Shown here: one piece after another, positions 29,577-39,000 of the stretch | How positions within the stretch are numbered: the first letter of the stretch is position 1 | How the letters are laid out: each line of letters starts with the position of its first letter | Assembly (NCBI RefSeq): GCF_001653565.1 | Contig: NZ_LYPB01000070.1 | Location: 1-64,000, forward strand | Origin: Paenibacillus oryzisoli | GTDB lineage: Bacteria > Bacillota > Bacilli > Paenibacillales > NBRC-103111 | Reading direction: 5' to 3' | DNA length: 64,000 nucleotides | Made by a program: the position numbers and the translations under genes | The notes under the pieces: generated by a model | Told to the model about the DNA's origin: nothing | What the model saw: only the letters and a program-made list of their open reading frames with translations | Database searches by the model: none

Positions 29577-29602
29577 GATCCGGCCTAAGGCCGGATCTTT
29601 TG
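29577..29602 (+). terminator. Terminator after the two-component pair
   Basis: GATCCGGCC (29577-29585) and GGCCGGATC (29589-29597) form a 9-bp stem with a TAA loop followed by TTTT. Confidence 0.85.
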
Positions 29603-29720
29603 CGTGAATCGAACGTTCTAGTAGGTGGAGTGCTGTCGCGGAGCGATTGTACTTTATAAGCTACAGTGGTGATTTTTCTATGAACATACTTGCTGAGTAT
29701 TCATCACGTTCTTATGTGGA

Positions 29721-29756
29721 TACATCATCGAAAAGGGGGATTTCGTGTACTATACT
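29721..29756 (+). promoter_or_regulatory. Promoter of the sugar ABC transporter operon
   Basis: TACATCATCG (29721-29730) is followed after exactly 20 bp by TATACT (29751-29756). The same ten bases with the same 20-bp gap to TATAAT occur before the GH9 gene (51232-51267), suggesting a common activator site, plausibly for the YesN-like regulator. Confidence 0.55.
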
Positions 29757-29784
29757 TAATTCAACAGAGAAAGGAGTGGACGCA

Positions 29785-30759
29785 GTGAGAGAGACAACCG
29801 CACCTCCACGACAAGCAGAGCAGAAACGATATCAAACAAAGGGTGTTAAGTTTTTGCGGAACTTTTGGCAATTCAAAACGCTGACATTGATGTTATTGCC
29901 TGCAGCCCTCGTGCTATTGCTGAATAATTATTTACCGATGTTCGGGCTGTTTATTGCCTTTAAGAAAATCAATTATATTGATGGCATTTGGGGGAGTCCA
30001 TGGATTGGCTTCGATAACTTCGAATTTCTATTCAATAATGGATCACTGTGGCGAATTGTACGAAATACAGTAGGCTACAGTTTAACGTTTATGATTGTGA
30101 ACACGATCATATCCGTGGCTATTGCATTGGCACTCAATGAGCTCCGGGGCCGAATATCTGTAAAAAGTTATCAAAGTTTCCTGATAATGCCTCATTTTTT
30201 ATCCTTGATCGTGATTAGTTATCTCGTCTACGCGTTCTTGCACCCGACACAAGGTTTCATGAATGCCACGGTTCTGAAAATGTTTGGTAAAGAACCGGTG
30301 TCTTGGTACATGGTGAAGGAATATTGGCCATTCATACTCACTTTTGTCAGTGCTTGGAAAGGTGTCGGTATAGGTGCCGTGATCTATATCGCAGCTATCG
30401 CCGGTATTGATCCCGAGTATTACGAAGCAGCAGTCATTGACGGTGCCTCGAAGTGGAAGCAGATGATGCATATCACCATACCTTCTATTATGCCCATTAT
30501 CATTATCATTACCATTCTGAATATGGGACATGTGTTCAATTCAGACTTTGGACTATTTTTCCAAGTGCCGTTGGATTCTGGTGCCTTATATCCAGTAACC
30601 GATACCGTAGATACGTATGTATACCGCGTTTTGACGCAAATGAATGATATCGGCATGTCCTCGGCAGCAGCGATGGTACAGTCGGTTCTAGGTTTCATTA
30701 TGGTGTTTTTGACGAATGGAGCGGTCCGTCGAATAAATTCAGATCAAGCTTTATTCTAA
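29785..30759 (+). CDS. Sugar ABC transporter permease, LplB-like
   Basis: About 324 residues with six expected TM helices. The BPD_transp_1 EAA loop is seen as EYYEAAVIDGASKWKQMMHI (near residue 210). The frame is open from 29647, but AAGGAG (29771-29776) sets the start at GTG 29785. LplB/YtcP-type permease pairs import oligosaccharides or their degradation products in Paenibacillus; the shared ATPase (MsmX type) is usually encoded elsewhere, and indeed none is present here. It is the first gene of the operon permease-permease-SBP-deacetylase. Confidence 0.9.
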   Translation: MRETTAPPRQAEQKRYQTKGVKFLRNFWQFKTLTLMLLPAALVLLLNNYLPMFGLFIAFKKINYIDGIWGSPWIGFDNFEFLFNNGSLWRIVRNTVGYSLTFMIVNTIISVAIALALNELRGRISVKSYQSFLIMPHFLSLIVISYLVYAFLHPTQGFMNATVLKMFGKEPVSWYMVKEYWPFILTFVSAWKGVGIGAVIYIAAIAGIDPEYYEAAVIDGASKWKQMMHITIPSIMPIIIIITILNMGHVFNSDFGLFFQVPLDSGALYPVTDTVDTYVYRVLTQMNDIGMSSAAAMVQSVLGFIMVFLTNGAVRRINSDQALF

Positions 30760-30783
30760 TTGATTGGATAGGAAGTGAACCTG

Positions 30784-31695
30784 ATGGTCTCCAAATCGTA
30801 TCGAAGGGAAAATCGAATTTCCCCACTGGCTGAAACGATACTTAATGTCATTTTTATCTTATTATCGCTAGCCTGCATACTACCTGTCATTCTAGTCATC
30901 ATTGTATCCGTCACTCATAATGATTCTTTGATCAATGAAGGATACAGCTTTTTCCCTTCGAAATGGTCTTTGATCGCTTATGAGACCGTGTTCAAAGATT
31001 TTGCAACGATGGCCAATGCTTACAAAGTATCTATTGGGGTTACCGTTGTGGGTACCTTATTAAGTGTCTTATTTATGGCGTTATACGCGTATCCCTTATC
31101 CCGTAAAGATTATCCTTATCGTAACATCTTCACTTTCTTTCTTTTCTTCACGATGTTATTTAACGGCGGAATCGTGAGTCGTTACATGATTTACACCCAG
31201 ACTCTTCACCTGAAAGACTCTTATATGGCATTGATCCTACCGCTCTTAATTGTTCCGTTCAACGTGATTATTATGCGAACATTCTTCCAGTCTACAATCC
31301 ATCCCGCTTTGATCGAATCTGCGCGAATTGATGGAGCAGGTGAGCTGCGTATCTTCTTACGCATTGTGCTTCCCTTATCGCTTCCAGTATTGGCGACGAT
31401 GGCCTTATTCTCAACGATTAATTATTGGAATGATTGGTTCAATGCGTTGCTCTTTATCAATAAGGAGCATATGTATCCGATACAGTTCCTCATGTTGCGC
31501 GTACTGAAAGATGTTCAGTATATCCGCGATAATTTGACGGTAGCTTCTCAGAATCCAGAGCTGCTTAAGAATTTGCCTAACGAGTCCCTGCAAATGGCCT
31601 TAGCTTTTATTGCTATGGGACCCATACTGATAGTCTACCCGTTCTTCCAAAAATATTTCGTCAAAGGCTTAACTGTCGGTGCCGTCAAAGGCTGA
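30784..31695 (+). CDS. Sugar ABC transporter permease, YtcP-like
   Basis: About 303 residues; the second membrane subunit of the importer. The EAA loop is ALIESARIDGAGELRIFLRI (near residue 180). It ends with the family-typical KYFVKGLTVGAVKG. AGGAAGTG (30770-30777) favours ATG 30784 over the in-frame GTG at 30775, which lies within that ribosome site. It lies 24 bp after the first permease gene and belongs to the same mRNA. Confidence 0.9.
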   Translation: MVSKSYRRENRISPLAETILNVIFILLSLACILPVILVIIVSVTHNDSLINEGYSFFPSKWSLIAYETVFKDFATMANAYKVSIGVTVVGTLLSVLFMALYAYPLSRKDYPYRNIFTFFLFFTMLFNGGIVSRYMIYTQTLHLKDSYMALILPLLIVPFNVIIMRTFFQSTIHPALIESARIDGAGELRIFLRIVLPLSLPVLATMALFSTINYWNDWFNALLFINKEHMYPIQFLMLRVLKDVQYIRDNLTVASQNPELLKNLPNESLQMALAFIAMGPILIVYPFFQKYFVKGLTVGAVKG

Positions 31696-31707
31696 TCACA
31701 GTAACAC

Positions 31708-31740
31708 CGGCTGCGAATTGCTGCTCGCTTTCGTAAGCCG
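31708..31740 (+). promoter_or_regulatory. Intergenic stem-loop between permease and SBP genes
   Basis: CGGCT (31708-31712) with CGAA (31714-31717) pairs with TTCG (31730-31733) and AGCCG (31736-31740), followed by TTTCTTAT. It may be a partial terminator or a processing site that adjusts binding-protein to permease levels. Confidence 0.4.
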
Positions 31741-31773
31741 TTTCTTATAATATTCATTACAGGAGGGTCCACA

Positions 31774-33348
31774 ATGAAACGTAGAAAATCAGTATTGCTA
31801 GCCCCAATGGCGCTAGCGCTTGGATTAACCGCAGTATTACCTGCATGTTCTAGCAGCAACACAGCAAGTACGGCAAGTCCAGCGACGACTGCAGGAAGCA
31901 CGGCAACAGCGAGTCCTAATGCAGCAGCATTGGAGCCGTATGATGTATCACTCGTCTATCAAGCGAAGCCGCAGAAGGATGACGCGCTTATTCAAGAGAA
32001 GCTGAATGAATATTTGAAAGCGAAAATTAACACAACAGTTACCTTGCAGCCGATCGCATCGAGTGATTACAAGAAAAAGACAGAGCTTATGATGAATACC
32101 GGTGAGAAAATGGATCTCGTATTCACAGCATCTTGGTTGGATTTCGCTGGTAATGTGACGAAGGGGGCATTCTTAGAACTGGATTCGCTTGTGGATAAAT
32201 TCGCACCGGAAGCCAAAAAATTGCTTCACCCTTTCTACCTAGAAGCGCCACGTTACAAAGGTAAATTGTATGCGATTCCAACGAATAAGGAGATTACGCA
32301 AGGTAAGGCTTTCACCTTCCGTAAGGATATCGTCGATAAGTATCAAATTCCAATCGATAAGATCAATAAAGTAGAAGATTTAGAGCCTTACTTTGAGAAA
32401 ATTAAGAAAGATGACCCCGATATGCTCAATTATTATGTGAGTGGCCCGACTGGCGGCGGTGCGAGCTTTATGATGTATGAATCCAAATCAAATTATCGAC
32501 CAATTGGACCTGTGCCTGCCAAGACGCCTATGTGGCTTTTGGATTACAAATCAACAACAGAAATGAAAGTCAAATCGATTCTTGACCAAGATATTGTTGA
32601 TTTGAATAAGTCCGATGCTGAAGTGTTCCGCAGGTATTTTGAGAAAGGTTATATTAATGCGGATGCAGCAACTGTGACGACGCTTGTTGGTGATATTCGC
32701 AAGCAAGGTAAGATGTGGCAGCAAACCTCTGTGTGGAAGCCAGGCGCTGATATCGAATTAAAGATTTATGATGCAAATAATTATGATTGGGTATCTCATG
32801 TTGTTGAAGAGCCGATTGTAACGACAGATTTGGCTACAGGTTCGATGCTTGCGATATCTAGAACGTCCAAAAATCCTGAAAGAGCGATGATGGTCCTCAA
32901 TTATTTGCATACAGACCCTTATGTTATCAATCTGCTTGTGAGTGGTATTGAAGGTAAGCACTACAAAAAAGTAGGTCCTAATCGTATTGAACTAATCAAA
33001 GATTCAGGCTATGACAGTCAAGTGTTCTGGGTGCTAGGCAATCAATTCTTGAACTACTTAAAGCAAGGTCAACCAGATGATTTGTACGAAAGCTGGAAAA
33101 AGTTCAATAATGATGCAAAGCGTTTCCCACTGATCGGCTTCGTCTTTGATGATACGAATGTAAAGAATGAAATTGCTCAGCTGACGACAATTGCGAACGA
33201 GTATAAACTTGTTAGTACAGGAACTGTACCTAATCCTTCGAAGTTGATCGACGAGCGCAATGGGAAGCTGAAAGCAGCAGGGATTGATAAAGTCACTAAG
33301 GAGCTGCAAACACAAATCGATGCATGGTGGAAAGAGAACAAAAAATAG
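31774..33348 (+). CDS. Extracellular solute-binding lipoprotein (DUF3502 type)
   Basis: 524 residues. A lipobox LPAC places the lipidated Cys at residue 25, followed by a Ser/Thr/Ala-rich linker. The body is a type 1 periplasmic-binding-like fold (SBP_bac_1), and the C-terminal 120 residues (FVFDDTNVKNEIAQL, ending QIDAWWKENKK) match the DUF3502 tail common in Paenibacillus sugar-binding lipoproteins. AGGAGG precedes the ATG. It captures the oligosaccharide for the two permeases encoded upstream. A decayed fragment of a paralogous copy is present at 50753-50816, on the far side of the biosynthetic cluster. Confidence 0.9.
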   Translation: MKRRKSVLLAPMALALGLTAVLPACSSSNTASTASPATTAGSTATASPNAAALEPYDVSLVYQAKPQKDDALIQEKLNEYLKAKINTTVTLQPIASSDYKKKTELMMNTGEKMDLVFTASWLDFAGNVTKGAFLELDSLVDKFAPEAKKLLHPFYLEAPRYKGKLYAIPTNKEITQGKAFTFRKDIVDKYQIPIDKINKVEDLEPYFEKIKKDDPDMLNYYVSGPTGGGASFMMYESKSNYRPIGPVPAKTPMWLLDYKSTTEMKVKSILDQDIVDLNKSDAEVFRRYFEKGYINADAATVTTLVGDIRKQGKMWQQTSVWKPGADIELKIYDANNYDWVSHVVEEPIVTTDLATGSMLAISRTSKNPERAMMVLNYLHTDPYVINLLVSGIEGKHYKKVGPNRIELIKDSGYDSQVFWVLGNQFLNYLKQGQPDDLYESWKKFNNDAKRFPLIGFVFDDTNVKNEIAQLTTIANEYKLVSTGTVPNPSKLIDERNGKLKAAGIDKVTKELQTQIDAWWKENKK

Positions 33349-33370
33349 GAAGAGCTTGAGGTGATTACCG

Positions 33371-34723
33371 TTGAAACCCCAGAACCTCATATACACCTTC
33401 GTCAGCTATGCTTCCCACTATGACACTCCTTGGGGACATGGAACCGCAGTCGAAGGTGTGGAGCGAACAGCAAGATTAGCCCATGCATATGGCATACCCG
33501 TGACATGGATCGTCAACCGAGGCTCGATTCCCGTGTTGGGTGAGCAAATTCGGCAGTGGCATGAGGCATATGGCGATGATATCATTCTGCAATGTCCTTT
33601 CTTCATGGAAGATATGGCGATGTCGAAGGATGCATTGAAAGCACGTCTTGAAACCGATTGGAAACATGTACAGGAGGCTTTCCCTTGGGCGACAACCAAG
33701 ATTGCAGCACGGGGCAAGATTTACAATGAAGTGATTGAAGTGCTCGAGGAACTGGATTTCCAAGGCATGTGGGGTTATTGTTGGGAGCAAGTATGGTGGG
33801 ACGGTATTACACATAAAGGGATCCCTTGGGGATCCTGGTATGTGGATAGCCATCGCTACAAGATTCCACATGCAGGCAAAGGCAAAGTCGTCGCCTGCGA
33901 ATGGACAGCACGGGATTTGCACTTGTCCTACCATACGGGAAGTCCTGTCATATACTCGACGGACCCTAATGATGTGCTGCGCGCAGGGTTGTGTACCGGT
34001 GAAGAGATCACATATTGGCAAATGCTCTTTGACGAATATTTGGCAAATACGGATCACAATGAGCAGGTGTTCTTTCTGCAACAGCAAGAAGCACATGAAA
34101 TGGAGTTCAGTGATCGGTTTCAGGTGTTTCCGGCTTCACATGTTGAGGCATGTGAAGGAATGTTGGATCGGTTCTTTGCCTATGTTGCACAGTGTGGCGT
34201 AACGCTCACTACCTTGCCCAAAGCGTTGGCAACTTATCATGAACGTAACCAAATCACTCCCCCGTCTTATATGTTGACAAAGGATAAACCAATTCGTCCC
34301 GAAGTGAACGACTACACGATGACGCTTGGTGGTGTTGCGGCTGGCCCTTGGCCGGATACGTTCTTCTACTATGACAGTCAATGTCAGATGGCATTCGTTA
34401 AAGGGGAATGTAAACCGAGGCTCCTCCGCAATTATGTCGGTCAGTGGAACATGCAAGACGAATTCGAGGAGAAGGTTCCACCGTTATTCATAACGACGTA
34501 CGAGAAATCGAGTGAACGCATCGAGCTCGTCTACGAGATCGGGAACTGGAAGCCGATGCCGTTCGGGTTAACGTATTGGGACGATGAGCTAGGTGACTAT
34601 GAAATCGAAAGTTGCTCAGACCATGTGGAATTGAAAGTGATTAAAGATGAATTAGTTTTTCTACGCTTCAATTTGACTGGAGAGAAAAGAATGATACGGT
34701 TATTACTCCGGAAAAAGATGTAG
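33371..34723 (+). CDS. Polysaccharide-deacetylase-like (NodB/GH57-type barrel) protein
   Basis: 450 residues, no signal peptide. TTG start with GAGGTGA (33358-33364). The N-terminal half looks like a deacetylase/GH38-57 type barrel: HYDTPWG, then VERTARLAHAYGIPVTWIV, the sort of early strand-helix order seen in those families. Metal ligands cannot be assigned with confidence. The C-terminal 130 residues form a beta-rich domain (from TMTLGGVAAGPWPDT). It is the last gene of the sugar-import operon, so it likely acts in the cytosol on the imported oligosaccharide, perhaps removing acyl groups. Its decayed paralogue at 50817-51080 shares the C-terminal region. Confidence 0.6.
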   Translation: MKPQNLIYTFVSYASHYDTPWGHGTAVEGVERTARLAHAYGIPVTWIVNRGSIPVLGEQIRQWHEAYGDDIILQCPFFMEDMAMSKDALKARLETDWKHVQEAFPWATTKIAARGKIYNEVIEVLEELDFQGMWGYCWEQVWWDGITHKGIPWGSWYVDSHRYKIPHAGKGKVVACEWTARDLHLSYHTGSPVIYSTDPNDVLRAGLCTGEEITYWQMLFDEYLANTDHNEQVFFLQQQEAHEMEFSDRFQVFPASHVEACEGMLDRFFAYVAQCGVTLTTLPKALATYHERNQITPPSYMLTKDKPIRPEVNDYTMTLGGVAAGPWPDTFFYYDSQCQMAFVKGECKPRLLRNYVGQWNMQDEFEEKVPPLFITTYEKSSERIELVYEIGNWKPMPFGLTYWDDELGDYEIESCSDHVELKVIKDELVFLRFNLTGEKRMIRLLLRKKM

Positions 34724-34730
34724 ATTATAG

Positions 34731-34780
34731 AAGAAAGAAAAGAGGAACCTCGCTTTTGCGAGGTTCCTCTTTTCTTTCTT
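34731..34780 (+). terminator. Terminator of the sugar-import operon, bidirectional in form
   Basis: A perfect 23-bp stem (34731-34753 with 34758-34780) and TTTT loop, flanked by A-rich and T-rich arms. Confidence 0.9.
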
Positions 34781-34794
34781 GTCTGAGGTAGCGA

Positions 34795-35510
34795 GAAATT
34801 AGCAACTTGTTACCTTCCTTGATGCGAATAGATGGATTCTGTTCATTTTTACAGTTTCTATACCGACGTTTTTTTAGCATAATAACTATGCATATAATGG
34901 CGGTTACGGTACAGAGCTGTTATCAGGAATTGCAGATCTGATGGTTACTACGAGCCCTTCATCTATAAAAGTGCTTGTTGGAAATGGTTCGCGGCAAGGA
35001 GATCTCCAGGTATGGATTACAGGACAATCAAGCAGCTGTTTACGTTATATCTTCAATCGTACGCCTGTCTCAAATTGATGCTTCCATTGGTGTAACCGCA
35101 TTCAAGAAAACGATCAAATATTAGTTACTATATCTTGAACAATTCTACCATTGCTTCCTGAGGGGAAATGGTGAAATGCCAACAATTTGTAGGTATGACC
35201 GCGTGGTTCAGTTTAGATCCAGTTTCGACTAAAGCATGTTTCCAGCCGAATCGGTAATTATGAGTCTATTAACGCTGAGAACAACTGTGGCTGGCACACC
35301 AGCGATAGAATGACTAATAGTAACCTGAGCCAGATTAACTAATGGCTGCAGGCTACTACGGCGCCTCAAAACACGATACAAACGGCCATCAGCCGCAGTG
35401 ACAAAAGCAGGACTGGAACGGACATCCTCGGGCATTATAGCGGTTATGACGGGAACCAACTATATTCATCTGATTGGCAACGTATCGGGTTCTCCGAACC
35501 TTTCCTAAAC
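34795..35510 (+). pseudogene. Decayed PL8 polysaccharide lyase remnant
   Basis: No frame stays open, yet pieces in shifting frames match the intact PL8 protein encoded at 55676-59467 in order: NGGYGTELLSGIADLM (about 34897-34945) with the active-site AGGYGASLISSLAEIM; VRGKEISRY (about 34988-35015) with VRGREISRY; YDRVVQFR (about 35196-35215) with MDRVVQLR; SRIGNYESINAEN (about 35248-35285) with DRMKNYEALNSEP; MTGTNYIHLIGNVSGS (about 35449-35497) with MTGTNYIHLGGNVSGS. Frameshifts, stops and internal deletions break it, so it is not translated. It follows directly on the deacetylase-like gene, as the last member of an old duplicate of the lyase locus. Confidence 0.8.
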
Positions 35511-35565
35511 TGCCATTTTAATATAGGTTATTAACTCCATTTGTTTGGATTCTGCGAATTATCCA

Positions 35566-36762
35566 TTAGTTTTTGATCCCATGCTCCCGTTTAAACATCC
35601 TAATATGCTCCAACGCTTTCTTTTGTCCGCCAGCTGCCCGCAAGCTCTCTCCGATCTTAGAACTTACCTTACGATAGGTTTCTTTATGCAGCAGTTCTTT
35701 CACGGACTCATGCAGCAAGTCTGTGGTCAAGGCATCTTTGTCCAACTGCTTGCCTGCGCCTAGGTCGGCAATGCGACTGGCCACAATAGGTTGATCGGCA
35801 GCGAGGGGGATGACGAGTAAGGGAACCCCGTAGTATAACGATTCATTAACGCTGTTCATTCCTCCATGGGTGATAAATAAATCCGCTTCCTTGAGAACTT
35901 GTAATTGTGAAACAAACGGAAGGACCGTGAAGTTATCCGGGATGTTCAGGAGGTCCTTCATGTCGATTCGTTTACCAACCGATAGAACAACATGGATATC
36001 CAAGGAAGCGAACGCTTCAAAGCACATCTGATAGAATGAGTGTACATTGTTAAACATGGTGCCCATCGAAATATAGATCAACTTTTGCTGATTTTTTCGC
36101 TTCAGTGAAAGTGGTGGTTCATGCCGGTCTGTCAGAATAGATCCAACGAATTGGTAATGAGATTCCAGGGTCTCGCTTTGCGGCTGGAAATACTCAGATG
36201 TAAAAACGAGGTTCAGTTTCCCTTCATTAAAAAATATCTCGTTTATATTAACTTTTTGTCTAATGGGATAAGTGCTCCAAATTCGCTTCGATAGCGTGGA
36301 GAACTCTTTCATGAGCAGCAGGTTATCTTTTAATTTTGTTCGATTTCCTGAGTTGTCATTAAGTAAACGTTCTGCGAGGACAAATGAAGTGCAAGTAGCG
36401 ATGTTTGGAATACCCAACCAATCGGCTGCAACATTGCCGCATCCGTACATAGAGTCATGGATGATGTAATCGAAGGAATATTGCTCGGCCAACTGAGTAA
36501 TACAGGGGAGAATGGTATCGTAGGATGATAATATTTTAATAACTAATGATAAATAATGTTTATTGGTACGAAAAGGATCGTCTTGATGGAGGAAATTCTC
36601 ATAGGAGACAAATGTCGCTCCAATCCGCTCAATCATGTCTCGAAACTCCTCACCTGATACGTAAACAACTTGCTCACCTTCCGCTATTAACTCTTGTACT
36701 ACACCTAAAGTGGGATAAACGTGACCGCTAGCTGGCCCATTCAAAAACAATACGGTTGACAT
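35566..36762 (-). CDS. Macrolide-type (UGT/OleD/YjiC-like) glycosyltransferase
   Basis: 398 residues, GT1 family, GT-B fold. The N-terminus VLFLNGPASGHVYPTLGVV is the acceptor domain; the C-terminal donor-binding signature is FITHGGMNSVNESLYYGVPL followed by PLAADQ (about residues 295-325), which binds the nucleotide sugar. AAGGAGA lies a few bases before the ATG on the minus strand. Such enzymes glycosylate small molecules and often inactivate a producer's own antibiotic. It is 18 bp downstream of the AraC gene, on the same strand, and divergent from the carrier-protein operon, so a role in tailoring or self-protection of that product is plausible. Confidence 0.88.
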   Translation of the reverse strand: MSTVLFLNGPASGHVYPTLGVVQELIAEGEQVVYVSGEEFRDMIERIGATFVSYENFLHQDDPFRTNKHYLSLVIKILSSYDTILPCITQLAEQYSFDYIIHDSMYGCGNVAADWLGIPNIATCTSFVLAERLLNDNSGNRTKLKDNLLLMKEFSTLSKRIWSTYPIRQKVNINEIFFNEGKLNLVFTSEYFQPQSETLESHYQFVGSILTDRHEPPLSLKRKNQQKLIYISMGTMFNNVHSFYQMCFEAFASLDIHVVLSVGKRIDMKDLLNIPDNFTVLPFVSQLQVLKEADLFITHGGMNSVNESLYYGVPLLVIPLAADQPIVASRIADLGAGKQLDKDALTTDLLHESVKELLHKETYRKVSSKIGESLRAAGGQKKALEHIRMFKREHGIKN

Positions 36763-36780
36763 TGATAGTCTCCTTCATCG

Positions 36781-37593
36781 CTAAATGGATTGCATTTTCT
36801 TGGAACGTCGAAACTTTAAAGGGGTCATGCCCGAAGCGGCTTTCACCATGCTGGATAACCGACTTGGGTTTGTAAATCCGACTAGCGTGCAGATCGTGTT
36901 CACGCTCAATTCTGATTGCTCCAATAGTTGTAACGTGCGAAGGACACGCAAATGATTTAAGAATCGAATAGGCGATACTGAAAAGATTTTACTGAATTCC
37001 TGACAAAAGTAATTGGAATTATAGCCAATTGCATCCGCTACATTTTGTAAAGAAAGCTGAGGATTACTCATATGCTTTTTCATGTATCGGGTTGCGTAGA
37101 GAATTGCTCGAGCGCTTTTTAATCCATCATCAGAGTGATATTTCTTTGGCAAGACCGGTTCTGGTTTCTGTTTCTCAGGAAATCGGTCAAGCATTTCGCC
37201 GAGCAATGAAGTAATCGCGCAAGAAATGTTAACCTGCCATTGTTTGTTAAACTGGTTAGCCAAGGAGGGGAGCAGGACTAAGATGTTAAGTGCATTAGAG
37301 GAGGCCAGGACTCGTAAAGAATTTGTCTTAGGATTGATGTCGTAAGCAGTTTCCAGAAAGGTGGATTGGAAGTGTAAGCAGTAATGTTGGCAGGAATGGT
37401 CGTCTAGCTGAATGCGAACATGGGGTGCAATGATGGATACATAGGTGAATTCTGGATCGGTAATAACTGTAGGCCAAATTAATTGGAAATTCGGACTATG
37501 TTCTTCCTGAATAGAAGAATGAAGCTCAATAAATTGCGCAGGAAGCATTTTCTCAAATTGCAGCATTAAAATGGATTTCTCATTTAGCAACAT
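36781..37593 (-). CDS. AraC-family transcriptional regulator
   Basis: 270 residues. The N-terminal 140 residues form a cupin-like sensing domain; the last 100 hold two helix-turn-helix units (LSLQNVADAIGYNSNYFCQE and VNTICTLVGFTNPSRLSSMV). It is transcribed divergently from the biosynthetic operon across a 144-bp gap that contains an inverted repeat, so it is the likely pathway regulator, controlling both the operon and the glycosyltransferase behind it. Confidence 0.88.
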   Translation of the reverse strand: MLLNEKSILMLQFEKMLPAQFIELHSSIQEEHSPNFQLIWPTVITDPEFTYVSIIAPHVRIQLDDHSCQHYCLHFQSTFLETAYDINPKTNSLRVLASSNALNILVLLPSLANQFNKQWQVNISCAITSLLGEMLDRFPEKQKPEPVLPKKYHSDDGLKSARAILYATRYMKKHMSNPQLSLQNVADAIGYNSNYFCQEFSKIFSVSPIRFLNHLRVLRTLQLLEQSELSVNTICTLVGFTNPSRLSSMVKAASGMTPLKFRRSKKMQSI

Positions 37594-37634
37594 CTGAAGA
37601 ACCCTCTATTTTCTGAATAATTGATGATTGTTAC

Positions 37635-37672
37635 TTGGAATCACTATTAAGTAAAATAGAAATAGATTCCAA
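37635..37672. promoter_or_regulatory. Divergent control region with inverted repeat
   Basis: TTGGAATC (37635-37642) and GATTCCAA (37665-37672) are perfect inverted half-sites, centres 30 bp apart (three helical turns), between the AraC gene and the cluster operon. It is a candidate operator for the AraC protein. AGGTGGAAGG ahead of 37738 is the ribosome site of the first operon gene. Confidence 0.5.
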
Positions 37673-37737
37673 ATGTATCTGATCATTCTGTAACCAATGT
37701 ATCATTATCTGCTTTATTTGTTAAGAGGTGGAAGGAA

Positions 37738-39000
37738 ATGTTCGCAATTGATAGTCAGAAATACGACAAAGATGATTTAAGATTATTATTCGATCAGATG
37801 GGGAACATGGAGCCCTATCGCAATCCTGAAGGGAAACGATATGCGATTTGTTTGAAGCATGTTTTTGAGTTATTAGGAGCTGTGATATACCTTCGCAAAC
37901 GTGGAGGTTCCGTACTGTTGATGCATGCCGACACGCCATTCGAGACGGCAAGGGAGATCGCCAGAAAAGGGGAGTGTTCATATCTGCTGTTTGAGAATTG
38001 GGAAACGGCTGTTGCGGTTAGTGTTTCATCGATTCCCTATGAACCTTCAATTCTTCAATTCAGCTCTGGTTCGACGGGAGCACCTACATTGATATCCCGT
38101 TCCTGGAAGCTGGTCGATCAAGAGATCGAGCATTATAATCGTTTGTTTGATGAAACGCCCTATGAGCAGCCAGTTATACTTGTACCCGTGTCACACTCAT
38201 TTGGCCTCATAACAGGAACACTAGCATCATGGGCAAGAGGAGTTCAGCCAACGATTGTGCAGGATAAGAATCCAAAGTTTGCCCTGCATATGATTAAATC
38301 GACTAAAGATCCTATCGTTTACACAGTGCCTTATATTTATAATGTATTGGATGCTCTGGGAATAGGCAAGGTTGGTTGCCATAAGGTGGTAATATCGGGC
38401 TCACCACCTTCCGAGGCGTTGTTGAACCGTATGAAGGTTCAAACGAATGAAGTTTGGCAGCAATACGGCTGTACAGAAATCGGCTGCATCTCCGTTAGTA
38501 AGCATCCATTCTCACATACTGATGTAGGTAAGCCTCTAGGTCACCTTGAGATATCAATTCGTCCTGATGATCACGAGGAAGAGGATTGGAAGGGCGAGAT
38601 TCTGGTGACTTGTGACGGCGACTTCAAAGATATTGCTACAAAGGATCTGGGACGTTTGGACATAGAGACAGGAAATCTGCAATTGTATGGGAGGCTGGAC
38701 GATTTAATTAATGTATCCGGTTTGAAGGTCATTCCATCTGAGGTGGAAATGGTAATCGGACGCATGCCGGGCATCCGTGAAACTGTCGTTGTAAAGACGG
38801 AACATAAGATTTGGGGAGAAGCCATCAGGGCAATAGTAGTAGCAACTCCATCAATAGAAGCGCAAGACGTTCGCTCCTGGTGTATGCATCAGCTTCCAGC
38901 CTTTAAAGTTCCAAGCGTTATTGAAATAGTAGCTGAAATTCCCAAGATGCCTTCAGGTAAAATAAGTCGAAAACTATTACAGGAACAGGAGAGATTTTAA
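37738..39000 (+). CDS. AMP-forming acyl:carrier-protein ligase 1 (AsbC-like)
   Basis: 420 residues, shorter than the usual 500 of the ANL family and close to the size of AsbC, the petrobactin enzyme that loads 3,4-dihydroxybenzoate on its carrier. The ATP-binding loop is QFSSGSTGAPT (107-117), the aromatic/acid motif is QQYGCTEIG, GRLDD marks the hinge, and the C-terminal catalytic lysine is K408 in MPSGKISRK. Its stop overlaps the start of a carrier-protein gene by one base, so the two are translationally coupled and K408-dependent loading of that carrier is expected. Whether its substrate is 3,4-dihydroxybenzoate or another acid cannot be decided, because a second ligase is encoded at 45869. 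Confidence 0.88.
   Translation: MFAIDSQKYDKDDLRLLFDQMGNMEPYRNPEGKRYAICLKHVFELLGAVIYLRKRGGSVLLMHADTPFETAREIARKGECSYLLFENWETAVAVSVSSIPYEPSILQFSSGSTGAPTLISRSWKLVDQEIEHYNRLFDETPYEQPVILVPVSHSFGLITGTLASWARGVQPTIVQDKNPKFALHMIKSTKDPIVYTVPYIYNVLDALGIGKVGCHKVVISGSPPSEALLNRMKVQTNEVWQQYGCTEIGCISVSKHPFSHTDVGKPLGHLEISIRPDDHEEEDWKGEILVTCDGDFKDIATKDLGRLDIETGNLQLYGRLDDLINVSGLKVIPSEVEMVIGRMPGIRETVVVKTEHKIWGEAIRAIVVATPSIEAQDVRSWCMHQLPAFKVPSVIEIVAEIPKMPSGKISRKLLQEQERF

Noticed and set aside
35229..35459. 76-codon minus-strand frame
   Set aside because: It is antisense to the decayed PL8 sequence, whose plus-strand peptide matches explain the region better.
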